Below are positions 38,207 through 46,700 of a stretch of 64,000 bases of DNA, piece by piece. The notes beneath the pieces were generated by a model. It saw nothing but the letters and a program-made list of their open reading frames with translations. It did not search any database and was not told the origin of the DNA. Source of the DNA: Ensifer sp. PDNC004 (GTDB lineage Bacteria; Pseudomonadota; Alphaproteobacteria; Rhizobiales; Rhizobiaceae); assembly GCF_016919405.1 (NCBI RefSeq), contig NZ_CP070352.1:310001-374000 (forward strand), given 5' to 3'. Position numbers and translations under genes: made by a program. Position 1 is the first letter of the stretch. Each line of letters opens with the position of its first letter.

Positions 38207-38407
38207 TTGATGAGACTGCTGTCAGGAGTGCGTCTTCCAGGCTCCGGCGCCTTGCAGCCGTTGATAGCAATGCTAGAAAAATCGAGATGCCATCGCATTG
38301 CCCGCGACGCGTTGCAGGACGTCTCCGTTCGCTCACGCGCGCGCTGGCTTTGACGAGAAGGCTTGATGCGTTAGGGCACGAACAGGAGAAGAACCATTAG
38401 ACATCTG

Positions 38408-39046
38408 ATGTTTGCAACCGGGCTTCTTGCGAGCGTCTTTGTTGCCTCGTCCGCGCTCGCTCAGACCGTGAGTTTCTTCGGCCCTGTTCGCAACGGAGAA
38501 CGGCATTTTACCGCCTTCCCGGAGTTTATCGGCGTCGGAATGAGCCAGGGGGAGACCAAGAAGAGGGACGTGGTCTTCTCGACAATTCAAATGATCGCCA
38601 TGGCCGCCGGACTTGAGACCAAGGCTCAACCGGGCCTTGGAAGAAATACCATCGGCGTGATCTTCAGAAAAGACGTCGTCAAGAATGGGCGGGTCGACGT
38701 CAGAAAAATTGAAGACTTCGGCTTCGACGCCTACTACGAGCGCCTGCTGAACGATACTGCCGCAACTGGCGTACCGAATTGCGCTTCCGCCGTAAACTAT
38801 TCTGCGGAAGGACGGTTTGACCGAGCCGTCATCGTTGCAAACAGCGATGTCCCCGACCAGGAATTGGCGACTTGCGTGGCGCAGGCCCAGGCGCACGCTC
38901 TGGGGATCGCCACCTTTACCTCCAGCAAAGCCGACTTTTCGCGCTTCTTCGCAAGGATCATGATCCTCGCCGATCAGAAGAAGAGATGTCTCCAGGACAA
39001 CCAGACAAAGTTCACCTGCACTTTTGTCGACGAGCCCTGGGACTGA
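38408..39046 (+). CDS. Secreted protein of unknown function
   Basis: From the ATG at 38408 the protein is 212 residues with a hydrophobic signal core ending S-S-A-L-A-Q. The ATG is 20 nt from the nearest AGGAG (38383-38387) and the signal lacks a basic start. An in-frame ATT at 38396 would add I-R-H-L, giving a positive n-region and ideal spacing, so the real start may be non-standard. The mature part has three or four cysteines and a R-A-V-I-V-A-N-S-D-V-P-D-Q-E-L segment, faintly like DUF2927, but I cannot assign a family. The gene ends next to a convergent exporter gene. Confidence 0.65.
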   Translation: MFATGLLASVFVASSALAQTVSFFGPVRNGERHFTAFPEFIGVGMSQGETKKRDVVFSTIQMIAMAAGLETKAQPGLGRNTIGVIFRKDVVKNGRVDVRKIEDFGFDAYYERLLNDTAATGVPNCASAVNYSAEGRFDRAVIVANSDVPDQELATCVAQAQAHALGIATFTSSKADFSRFFARIMILADQKKRCLQDNQTKFTCTFVDEPWD

Positions 39047-39047
39047 C

Positions 39048-40268
39048 TCACGAGCGCCGGATTGTTTTCTTCCCTGATTTATCGCCGTCGAGCGCGAGCA
39101 GCAGCACCAGCCCGGCAAAGCCCCCGGCACCGCCAAGCAGGGCGGTGCCCGAGTAATCGCTGATCCGCGTGCCGAGTGCAAAAAGCCCGGCGCAAAGACC
39201 GCCGCTCAGGAAAAGGTTCACGGCGAGCAGCGAGCTTCCCAATCCCGGTCGGTCGGCAATCAGGTCTTGGAGGTAGCTGATCGGGATGGTGATCAACGCG
39301 GCGGCGCCAAAGGCGCTGATCAGCGTAAGCGCGTAGATTTGCCAGGTCGCGGTCGAGAAGCCGAGCAGCACCATGTAGCCAATATAGATTGCGGTCCCGA
39401 GCGCCAGCGCCTTGAATGGAACGAGGCTCAATTGGATGCGCGCCCAGACGAAGATGAACACGACTTCGAGGAAGGCGACAATGCCGACGATGATGCCGAT
39501 ATCGGTGACACTGCCGCCAATCTCGTCGGTCATGATCAAAGGCAGCACGGCGGCGTTGACGTGCAGCGACGAGGTGATGATCGCAACCGCGATCACGCGC
39601 AGGAAAATCCGCGGCGCCAGGATCTCCCGAAAAGACGTCCAGTACGAAAGCCGCTTGCCGAGCGATGCGTCGGCCCCGCTTTCGTTGGGCAGTTTGAAAT
39701 AGACGATCAGCAGATTGGCAAGGCAACCGAGACAGGCGAGCAGGTAGGCCGGCAACATGCTGTCGCCGCCGGCGAGCGCAAAGCCGACCAGTCCGGGCAC
39801 CAGAACCCAGGACACGGATATGGCCGCGCGGGCGCCCGTCGTCAGCGATGCAGCATCATGGCCGCTCATCCGCCGGGCGATACTGCGCACATTGGCGAAA
39901 AGCAGCGTGTAGACCGCGCCGTAGATCGGCAGCAGCAAGAGGACGCTGACGACGAAGCTCATCTGGTGCGGGAGCACATAGACGATGCCGTAGCCGACAA
40001 CGCCGAAAAAGATCGCCGTCGACATCAGCAGTCGGTAGTTGCCGACGCGATCGGCCAGGATGCCGATTGAAACGCTGACGATGACGTTCACCGTCGACGC
40101 AAGCAGGATCAGCAGCGAATAGACAGCGTCGCTGAGCCCCAGCTCGTTGATACCGACGACCGACTGATAGGGCGAGGTGGCCGCACCGGCAAACCCGAAC
40201 AGGAAGATTGCCAGCATGCTGATCCGCATGGCCGGGTTGCGCATGGCGCTGAGAATGGTGGAGGTCAT
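39048..40268 (-). CDS. MFS transporter, sugar-efflux (SET)-like
   Basis: The 406-residue protein (ATG at 40268) has 12 predicted helices. The layout, with V-G-I-N-E-L-G-L-S early and I-L-A-D-R-V-G-N-Y-R between helices 2 and 3, fits the major facilitator superfamily, nearest to sugar-efflux (Set) members. The substrate is unknown. It is convergent with the secreted protein gene (1-nt gap) and lies beside an M81/GH20 catabolic block whose products it might export or import. Confidence 0.82.
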   Translation of the reverse strand: MTSTILSAMRNPAMRISMLAIFLFGFAGAATSPYQSVVGINELGLSDAVYSLLILLASTVNVIVSVSIGILADRVGNYRLLMSTAIFFGVVGYGIVYVLPHQMSFVVSVLLLLPIYGAVYTLLFANVRSIARRMSGHDAASLTTGARAAISVSWVLVPGLVGFALAGGDSMLPAYLLACLGCLANLLIVYFKLPNESGADASLGKRLSYWTSFREILAPRIFLRVIAVAIITSSLHVNAAVLPLIMTDEIGGSVTDIGIIVGIVAFLEVVFIFVWARIQLSLVPFKALALGTAIYIGYMVLLGFSTATWQIYALTLISAFGAAALITIPISYLQDLIADRPGLGSSLLAVNLFLSGGLCAGLFALGTRISDYSGTALLGGAGGFAGLVLLLALDGDKSGKKTIRRS

Positions 40269-40303
40269 GCTAGAACGTGTCCGCGAAGCGGGTGGAGGAT
40301 ATC

Positions 40304-40400
40304 GCACAATCGCTTAAATTGTGATCGATTTAAGGACGGTGTTATGCGGAAGGCCAAGGTTCTGCGCTTCTTGCAGGTCGAACGACACGCGGCGCTTTGA
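40304..40400. repeat. Degenerate copy of the rhizobial palindromic repeat
   Basis: The stretch aligns base by base with the element at 4524-4625 in the same layout. It has a left hairpin CTTAAAT (40313-40319) / ATTTAAG (40328-40334) and a decayed TTATGC mark, and ends with GGCGCTTTGA. The right hairpin has largely lost pairing, suggesting an old insertion. Confidence 0.55.
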
Positions 40401-40446
40401 TGAAAGCCCTACCCGGAAATCGGGGAGGGAAAGTGCAAAATATGTC

Positions 40447-41889
40447 TCAGGCGCCGCTCGACCAACGCGCCGAAAAACGGGCGACAGGTTCGAAGGCAAA
40501 GTCCTGGTCAAACGGATAGGCCGGTCGCTGACGGCGCAGACTCGCGAGCCCCTGTATGTCCTGATTGACGACCCCGTCAGTCAGGGCCATCAGGTTGGGG
40601 TTGGCGATCGGCGCCAGTTCAGGCGAAAGATAGCCCGACTTGACGACGAGCAGCCGAACGGCCTTGGGATCCAGGCCCAGCCGCCGGAAATCCTCGATGT
40701 TGTGGTAGGGCCTGCGGCGTGCCGCGATGACCACATCGATCGCGCCGACACGCACCACCGCCTGCCGCTCTTTCGCAGGCCCGGGATCATCCAGCGTGAC
40801 GACCTCAGCCAGCATCTCTGCGCGAGGGCTTGCCGGATCGAGGCTGCCGCCGATCTTGAGCATCAACGTTTCGCCGATACCAGCGGCAAAGCAGGCTTCG
40901 ACCGCAGGCAGGTCCGTGATACCTGCAATCAAGGCGCCCCGCCAGCCGCGGGCGAGCAGCGCCTTCAGCACATCGGCGCGGTCGCCGACGCCGCCGCCGG
41001 TCGGGTTGTCACCGGAATCCGCAAGAATGATCGGCGTCGTCGTTGCCCGCTCGGCGATATCGAGCATTTCGTTCAGTGGGCCCGTCGCCGGACCGAAGCG
41101 GAAGTTGCGACGCTCGGACCAGTAGCCGGCGGCAATCTCCTCCGCTGCGCGTTTGGCCGCCGCCCTATCCGTGGCAGTTACCACCGCACAGGCGGTCGCC
41201 CGCGGCTCGTCGGCCCAGACATAACCGACCATCAGGTTGGCATCGAGCACGCCCGGCCGCTTATCCATTTCGGGCAGTTGCGCGTAAAGCGACTTTGCCG
41301 GCTCGTCCTCGGTCGATGTGCATTCGCCGGGAAGCAGGACCGGAACCGGTGCCCAGGCGATGCCGGGACGCGTCCCGTCTCTCAGCGCCGAGACGAGCAT
41401 CGACCAGGCACGGGTCATGGTCTCCGGCGTGTCGATATGCGGCGCGGTTCGATAGGCGGCAAAGATGTCGAGCTGATCGATGATCTTCTGGCTGACATTG
41501 CCATGCAGGTCGTAACTGGCCGCGATGGGGCAAGCGGGGCCGACGACAGCGCGGGCGGCCGAGATCCAGTCCCCTTCCGCATCGTCCACCCCATCGACCT
41601 TGATGGCGCCGTGCATGGCGAGATAGAGGCCGTCGATCGGCAGGGCTTCACGCAGCTTGTCGAGGAACTCCGCCTTGAAGGCGTCGTAGGTCGGGCGCGA
41701 CACTGGGCCACCCGGAACGGCGCGCGCATGCAGCAGCGGCAGATGCTCGACGCCTTCGGCTTTCATGAACCCGAAGTACTCGGCGTCCAGCAGCGCCTTT
41801 CCGCGCAGCACGCGAAAATCTTCCTCCGTCATTAGGACAGGCGAGTAGGTGCTGCATTCGGTATGGATCCCACCAACGGCGATGCGCAT
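40447..41889 (-). CDS. M81 family metallopeptidase (MlrC-type), first of two
   Basis: The 480-residue protein begins at the ATG at 41889 behind GAGGGGAACG. N-terminal GGIHTECSTYSP and L-A-M-H-G-A-I-K-V-D, then YDLHGNVSQK, give His/Asp/Glu metal ligands of the microcystinase C (MlrC) family. D-S-G-D-N-P-T-G-G-G-V-G-D is the other conserved part. MlrC cleaves linear peptides after microcystin opening, but most relatives act on unknown small peptides or amides. It is the last gene of a minus-strand group with a hexosaminidase and an SDR. Confidence 0.82.
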   Translation of the reverse strand: MRIAVGGIHTECSTYSPVLMTEEDFRVLRGKALLDAEYFGFMKAEGVEHLPLLHARAVPGGPVSRPTYDAFKAEFLDKLREALPIDGLYLAMHGAIKVDGVDDAEGDWISAARAVVGPACPIAASYDLHGNVSQKIIDQLDIFAAYRTAPHIDTPETMTRAWSMLVSALRDGTRPGIAWAPVPVLLPGECTSTEDEPAKSLYAQLPEMDKRPGVLDANLMVGYVWADEPRATACAVVTATDRAAAKRAAEEIAAGYWSERRNFRFGPATGPLNEMLDIAERATTTPIILADSGDNPTGGGVGDRADVLKALLARGWRGALIAGITDLPAVEACFAAGIGETLMLKIGGSLDPASPRAEMLAEVVTLDDPGPAKERQAVVRVGAIDVVIAARRRPYHNIEDFRRLGLDPKAVRLLVVKSGYLSPELAPIANPNLMALTDGVVNQDIQGLASLRRQRPAYPFDQDFAFEPVARFSARWSSGA

Positions 41890-41900
41890 GGGCGTTCCCC

Positions 41901-43820
41901 TCAGAGGTTCGGGCTGAGCGGCGCGATGGCCGCAAAGCGAAGCCAGTCCTTCGCCGACTTCGGTGTCCATGCCGCTTCGGCGATCGCTGGAAGCCGCGGG
42001 AAGACGAGACGGTTGAAGTAGCCGCGCGAAAGATAATGCTCGGACCAGATGCAGGCCTGCACGCCTCTGAGGCGCGCCTTCAATTCGTCCGGGAACTCGC
42101 CCTCGGCCTCGTAGCCATAGGTGTGCGCAGGTGTCGCCGTACCGGCCCAGCTTGCGCCCGGCTCCTGCCAGGCGTCAGCCTGCGCCATGTCGAGGTAATA
42201 GGCTTGGCCGGGGGTCATCACCACATCATAGCCTTCGCGGGCGAGTTCGATCCCGACCTCCGGTCGCTCCCAGGCCATCAGCAGCGTATCAGCGGTCGAG
42301 ACACCGCCGCCATGCGCCACCTCGTTCCAGCCGGCGAGCTTGCGGCCACGCGCCGTCAGCATCTGCTTGACCCGTTTCAGGAAGTAGGATTGCAGCGCGA
42401 AGGTGCCGGAAATGCCTTCCTGCTCCATCAGCTTCTTGGCCAGCGGCGAAGCGAGCCATGACCCGTTCGCCACTTCGTCGCCGCCAATGTGGATGTAGGC
42501 GCTCGGGAAAAGCTCGACCATCTCGTCGAGGACCGTCTCCAGGAATTCATAGGTGAAGGCAACGGCCGGGTTGAGCGCGTTGTTGGGATAGCCCTGAACC
42601 GAGTGGTAGCTCTCCGGCGCCTCCTGGCCATCGGTCAGATCCGGCAGCGCCACCAGGGTCGCCGTGCTGTGGCCGGGAATGTCGATCTCCGGTACGACAT
42701 CGACATGCAGGGCCGTCGCCTGCGCGACGATCGCCTTGACGTCCTCCTGACTGTAGAAGCCGCCGACGGGCTCAGCGCTGTTGCCGAGTTGCGGCAACAG
42801 CGGCTCATCCGGCCCGCGCAACACGCCAAGCGTCGTCAGTTGCGGGTAGGCCTTGATCTCCAGGCGCCAGGCCTCATCGTCGGTCAAATGCCAATGGAAA
42901 ACGTTGAACTTGAACCAGGCGAGAATGTCGATTAGCCGCGCCACATCCGCCGTCGGATAGAACTGGCGGGAGACGTCGAGATGGCAACCGCGCCAGCTGT
43001 AACGCGGAGCATCCGAAATTGTGCCGCTCGCCGGAAAGCGGAACTTGCCCGGATGGTTGCGTGCCCCGTCCAGAAGCTGGACCAGACTGATCAAACCATA
43101 TTGCCGGCCGGCGCTGCCGCCAAAGCTGAGGCGAATTTCGGTCTCGGAAAAGTCGAGCCGATAGGCCTCGGCCTTAAGACCAGTGTCGGCGGCAAAGACG
43201 ATCGCCTGCCCCTGCTTTGAGGCCGCCAGGCTGAAGGGGGCGTGACCCGCAGTAAACAGGCGATGGTACATCGCCAGAACCGTATCGACGGCTGCGACAT
43301 CTTCGCCCGACGCGCCGACCGCCGGATAGAGAACGACGGGGAATCCGTCTCCAGCACGAAGCTCGAGCTTCGCCGGCCAGGGCTGCAACGCATAGGGCTG
43401 ATCGAGCTTGCCTTCCGGCAGCCGCACAGGCGGCGGCTCGCTGACAGCATTTTCAAGCAGCAGGTCGGAGACGGCAACCGGCACGTGCCGGCCATCGGCA
43501 AGCGTCAGATAGGCGGACTTCGCACCATCGGTGCAATGGCGCGCATTGCGGTGCAGGCCGCTGACAGTGAAGGTCCAGCTTCCACCGTTATCGATCGTCA
43601 GCCCCGCTGGCGGTGCGAATTCGTGAAAGTTGGCGTTGCGGCGCAGGAACACGGCATTGTCGCAGGCCTTGGGATCGATCACCCGGGTGAGCGAGGTATA
43701 GACGATCCTGAAACCGGAAAGCGGCGCTCCGGAGAAATTGAACAGCGTGAAGGTAAACCGCCCGAACGGCCCGCCATCCGGCTGCCAGGACGCCTCGAGA
43801 CGGTAGGAAACCGGGTGCAT
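41901..43820 (-). CDS. Beta-N-acetylhexosaminidase, GH20
   Basis: The 639-residue enzyme starts at the ATG at 43820 after GGAGG (an ATG at 43826 touches the site). An N-terminal carbohydrate-binding-like region (about 1-130) precedes a GH20b-like domain and the catalytic (beta/alpha)8 barrel (H-L-D-V-S-R-Q-F-Y, W-H-L-T-D-D-E-A-W, HIGGDEVANGSW). The acid pair is D448-E449. It releases terminal GlcNAc or GalNAc. There is no signal peptide, so cleavage would occur on imported oligosaccharides in the cytoplasm. Confidence 0.9.
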   Translation of the reverse strand: MHPVSYRLEASWQPDGGPFGRFTFTLFNFSGAPLSGFRIVYTSLTRVIDPKACDNAVFLRRNANFHEFAPPAGLTIDNGGSWTFTVSGLHRNARHCTDGAKSAYLTLADGRHVPVAVSDLLLENAVSEPPPVRLPEGKLDQPYALQPWPAKLELRAGDGFPVVLYPAVGASGEDVAAVDTVLAMYHRLFTAGHAPFSLAASKQGQAIVFAADTGLKAEAYRLDFSETEIRLSFGGSAGRQYGLISLVQLLDGARNHPGKFRFPASGTISDAPRYSWRGCHLDVSRQFYPTADVARLIDILAWFKFNVFHWHLTDDEAWRLEIKAYPQLTTLGVLRGPDEPLLPQLGNSAEPVGGFYSQEDVKAIVAQATALHVDVVPEIDIPGHSTATLVALPDLTDGQEAPESYHSVQGYPNNALNPAVAFTYEFLETVLDEMVELFPSAYIHIGGDEVANGSWLASPLAKKLMEQEGISGTFALQSYFLKRVKQMLTARGRKLAGWNEVAHGGGVSTADTLLMAWERPEVGIELAREGYDVVMTPGQAYYLDMAQADAWQEPGASWAGTATPAHTYGYEAEGEFPDELKARLRGVQACIWSEHYLSRGYFNRLVFPRLPAIAEAAWTPKSAKDWLRFAAIAPLSPNL

Positions 43821-43843
43821 GCTCATCCTCCAGTATGCTTATG

Positions 43844-44620
43844 TCAGTAGTGGCTTGATTGCGAGAACGTGCGGGCCAGCTCCGCCTGTCCGGCGGTCAG
43901 GCCGCAATCGACAGGCAAGCAGACGCCCGAAATGGCGGCCGCCAGCGGGCCTGCCAGGAAGTGCACGGCATTGGCGACGTCATCGGGATTGACGATGCGC
44001 TGCAGCGGATACCAGCGGCGCGCCTCTTCGAATACGTCCGGGTTCGATGCCGCCCTCGCCTCCCAGGCCTGGGTGCGCACCGTACCGGGCGCCACCGCAT
44101 TCGAGCGGATGCCGAACTTGCCGTACTCGACCGCGATCAGTCGGGTCAGATGCAGGAGGCCGGCCTTGGCGGCGCTATAGGCCGGGTGGCCGAAGACGTT
44201 CATGCCGTTGACCGAGGCGATGTTGACGACCGAACCGTGGGTCTCTTTCAGCATGTCCTCGACGGCGCGAAAGGTGAGGAAGGCTGCCTCGAGGTTTAGC
44301 GCATTGTCCATGCGCCAGATCTCCGGCGTCGTGTCGTGCAGGCTGACGGCACGGGCGGCGCCCGCATTGTTGACGAGAGTGCGGACGGCGCCCTTCTCCG
44401 CGGCCTTCGCCGCCATCGCCGCCACGCTTTCGGCGTTGGTCACGTCACAGGCGACAGCGATGAAGCGCTTCTCGTCGCCAAGCGCCGTTGCTGCCTTTTC
44501 GGCGGCCTCCGCATCGATGTCGACGAGCAGGACCACGTCATGGTCTTCGGAAAGCTTGCGGGCGATAGCACGGCCGATATCGCCGGCGGCGCCGGTGACG
44601 ATCGCGAGAGATTGCGTCAT
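43844..44620 (-). CDS. Short-chain dehydrogenase/reductase
   Basis: This is a classical SDR of 258 residues with T-G-A-A-G-D-I-G at 9-16, N-N-A-G at 84-87, catalytic S136 and Y148-x3-K152. Substrate specificity cannot be read, but the place between the hexosaminidase and the RpiR regulator suggests oxidation of a sugar or amino-sugar derivative. The next gene upstream, RpiR, is 21 nt away. Confidence 0.88.
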   Translation of the reverse strand: MTQSLAIVTGAAGDIGRAIARKLSEDHDVVLLVDIDAEAAEKAATALGDEKRFIAVACDVTNAESVAAMAAKAAEKGAVRTLVNNAGAARAVSLHDTTPEIWRMDNALNLEAAFLTFRAVEDMLKETHGSVVNIASVNGMNVFGHPAYSAAKAGLLHLTRLIAVEYGKFGIRSNAVAPGTVRTQAWEARAASNPDVFEEARRWYPLQRIVNPDDVANAVHFLAGPLAAAISGVCLPVDCGLTAGQAELARTFSQSSHY

Positions 44621-44641
44621 GCGTTGACCTTTCGCGGCACG

Positions 44642-45505
44642 TCAGTCTCCGAGAAGCTGGCGGTCGTCACCGTCGCGGTGCGTCACCAGTTGCTGTTTGA
44701 TGCGCCGAAGTGTGGCCGTTGCCTGCGGCTGAACCCGGTAGGCGACGAGACTGGAGAGGATGTCGAGCAGCGCCAGATAGGCGATGCGGGTGGAGGTGGG
44801 ACGGTAGATGTTGTTGCCCTCGGGCAGGTCGACCGGAACGGTGATGCTGGCAGCGTTGGCCACCGGGCTGCCGCTCTGCGTCAACGCGATGGTCGGCACT
44901 TTCAGTTCGCGGGCGAGCGTGAAGGCGCGCACCAGTTCGGCGTTACGGCCGGAAAAGGAGGAGCCGATCAGCACGTCCGTCGGCCGGGCCGCCGCCGTCA
45001 TCATCAGTTGCATGCTGTGATCAGAGCTGGATGTGATGCGCAGCCCGAAACGAAAGAGCCGGTTTTGAAGCTCGCCGGCGATCATCGACGAATTACCACC
45101 GGAACCAAAGGCGTAGATCATTTCCGCTGAGGCGATGCGCTCGACCGCCTGTTCAATCGCGGCCAGATCGAGCGAACGATGCAGCAAGAACAGCGCGTTC
45201 TGCGATTTGGTGATGATGTCCTGGGCGACGTCGCCGGTCTCGCGGCTCTTCGGCTCCGGCTTCAGGTAGCGCATGCCGATGTAGGCGGTTCGCGCAAGCT
45301 GCACCTTGAAGTCGGAGAAACTGTCACAGCCCAGCCGGCGACAGAAGCGGGTGACCGTCGGCGGCGAAACGTCCGCCTTGCCCGCGAGCTCGATGATGGA
45401 GGCGTTCACCGCGAACTCGAAGTCGTTCAGGAGAATATCGGCAATGCGGTTTTCCGATTGGGAGAGCCGCCCTTTTTCTTCCTGCAGTGTCGCGAAGATG
45501 TCCAT
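44642..45505 (-). CDS. RpiR/MurR family transcriptional regulator
   Basis: The 287-residue protein starts at the ATG at 45505; a TTG at 45580 overlapping the RidA stop is less likely. Residues 1-77 form the HTH_6 domain (RLSQSENRIADILLNDFE, then PTVTRFCRRLGCDSFSDFK). Residues 125-255 form a phosphosugar-binding SIS domain (IYAFGSGGNSSMIA, V-L-I-G-S-S-F-S-G-R-N). It likely represses or activates the surrounding amino-sugar genes in response to a phosphorylated sugar. Confidence 0.88.
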   Translation of the reverse strand: MDIFATLQEEKGRLSQSENRIADILLNDFEFAVNASIIELAGKADVSPPTVTRFCRRLGCDSFSDFKVQLARTAYIGMRYLKPEPKSRETGDVAQDIITKSQNALFLLHRSLDLAAIEQAVERIASAEMIYAFGSGGNSSMIAGELQNRLFRFGLRITSSSDHSMQLMMTAAARPTDVLIGSSFSGRNAELVRAFTLARELKVPTIALTQSGSPVANAASITVPVDLPEGNNIYRPTSTRIAYLALLDILSSLVAYRVQPQATATLRRIKQQLVTHRDGDDRQLLGD

Positions 45506-45576
45506 CGCCCGCTTACGCCTTGCTCGGATCACGAATGAGAGCGGGCTGCGGACCGAAAACCGCTCCCGCTCCAGGA

Positions 45577-45966
45577 TCAACCTTCCTTCGGCTTATAGGC
45601 CACGCAGTCGATCTCGACCTTGCAATCGACCATCATCGACGACTGGACGCAGGCCCGTGCCGGCGGATGCGCGCCGAAGTACTCCTGGTAGATCTTGTTG
45701 AATGTCCAGAAGTCCCGGGGATCGTCGAGCCATACGCCGCAACGAACCACGTGCTCCGGGCCGTAGCCGGCTTCCGCCAGGATGGCCGTCACATTGGCGA
45801 TCGTCTTGTGGGTCTGGGGGATGATCCCACCCTCGATGATCTCGCCGTTTTCCATGGCGACCTGACCGGAGACATAGAGCCAGCCGTCCGCCTCGACAGC
45901 GCGCGCAAAGGGCAAAGTTTTGCCGCCAGCGCCGACCTGTTCCGCACCATAGCGCTTGATCGTCAT
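45577..45966 (-). CDS. RidA family enamine/imine deaminase-like protein
   Basis: The 129-residue protein has the RidA fold signs V-S-G-Q-V-A, Q-T-H-K-T-I-A-N-V and, near the end, HPPARACVQSSMMVDCKVEID, where the Arg is the usual substrate-binding residue. RidA proteins hydrolyse reactive enamines made by PLP or amino-sugar enzymes. It is the first gene of the minus-strand group and divergent from the NTF2-like gene. Confidence 0.88.
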   Translation of the reverse strand: MTIKRYGAEQVGAGGKTLPFARAVEADGWLYVSGQVAMENGEIIEGGIIPQTHKTIANVTAILAEAGYGPEHVVRCGVWLDDPRDFWTFNKIYQEYFGAHPPARACVQSSMMVDCKVEIDCVAYKPKEG

Positions 45967-46080
45967 CTTGAGCCTTCTTGCAAATTATTTTCTTTGATCG
46001 TTGACAAGTGACCATAGAAAGCTGAATTTGGCTAGCGAAAAACACCATTCATGAAAAGAATTTCAATCCAGGGCGCGAAT

Positions 46081-46578
46081 ATGCGGGATCCTTTTCTCAA
46101 TCCATTCCCCTCCTCCGATGCTGCACGCCACTCGATCTGGGAGATGCTGGTCTCCCGCGACATCACTGCCTTTCTGGCAGCCGACTGGTCGATGGTTGCA
46201 GACGATTTCGTCGGAGAGAGCTTCATCGGCATCGATGGACGCCGCGAAACCAATCCGGACAATTGGCGGCTGACGTTCCCGTCGCTCGCCGCCTATCGCG
46301 AAGAGTGGCTGCGCCAGGCGCAGGATTTTGCGACACAGAGCTTCGCCGAAGATCCGCGCACTGCGATCTTCACCACGACAACGCTCGAGGACATCGAGAT
46401 CAACGGCGAGCAGGCGCTGGCGCGCAAGAAGTTCGATGGCAGCCTGAAGAAGACGGACGGCAGCGTCGACATCCTGAAATGGCAGACAGTCTATTACTGC
46501 CGTCTGCATGAAGGACGCTGGAAGATCGCCGGCTTTACCGGCTACCTGCCAAACCCGATGGACACGGCTTCCGCATAA
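46081..46578 (+). CDS. NTF2/SnoaL-like small protein
   Basis: The protein is about 165 residues from the ATG at 46081 (upstream GGGCG); an ATG at 46051 would add ten residues. The layout of an N-terminal helix, a W-x-M-V-A-D-D-F-V-G core and a C-terminal beta-rich part with H-E-G-R-W-K-I-A-G-F is typical of the NTF2-like fold, such as SnoaL or ketosteroid-isomerase relatives. The exact role is unknown. It is divergent from RidA and upstream of the second M81 gene, with a repeat between. Confidence 0.6.
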   Translation: MRDPFLNPFPSSDAARHSIWEMLVSRDITAFLAADWSMVADDFVGESFIGIDGRRETNPDNWRLTFPSLAAYREEWLRQAQDFATQSFAEDPRTAIFTTTTLEDIEINGEQALARKKFDGSLKKTDGSVDILKWQTVYYCRLHEGRWKIAGFTGYLPNPMDTASA

Positions 46579-46670
46579 TTTCCTGGATCGTCACCCGTCC
46601 GGGAAAAATCATGCGCCAGACTTAGAGCTTGCAGCGGCTTTCGCTCATCCGGACGGATGAGCGGCGCTGC
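46579..46670. repeat. Rhizobial two-hairpin palindromic repeat, variant copy
   Basis: A left hairpin, TTTCCTGGA (46579-46587) with TCCGGGAAA (46598-46606), is followed by an AATCATGC core. A right hairpin, CGCTCATCC (46642-46650) with GGATGAGCG (46655-46663), lies inside an outer GCAGCG / CGCTGC stem (46631-46636 / 46665-46670). The same skeleton as the copy at 4524 is kept, while stem sequences differ and still pair. The repeat starts right after the stop of the NTF2-like gene. Confidence 0.7.
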
Positions 46671-46700
46671 GGGCGTGACGTGATAGAAAAGGCAACGGCA

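Noticed and set aside
46629..46700. Upstream extension of the second M81 gene
   Set aside because: It runs through the palindromic repeat; the TTG at 46701 with AAAAGG gives the family N-terminus.
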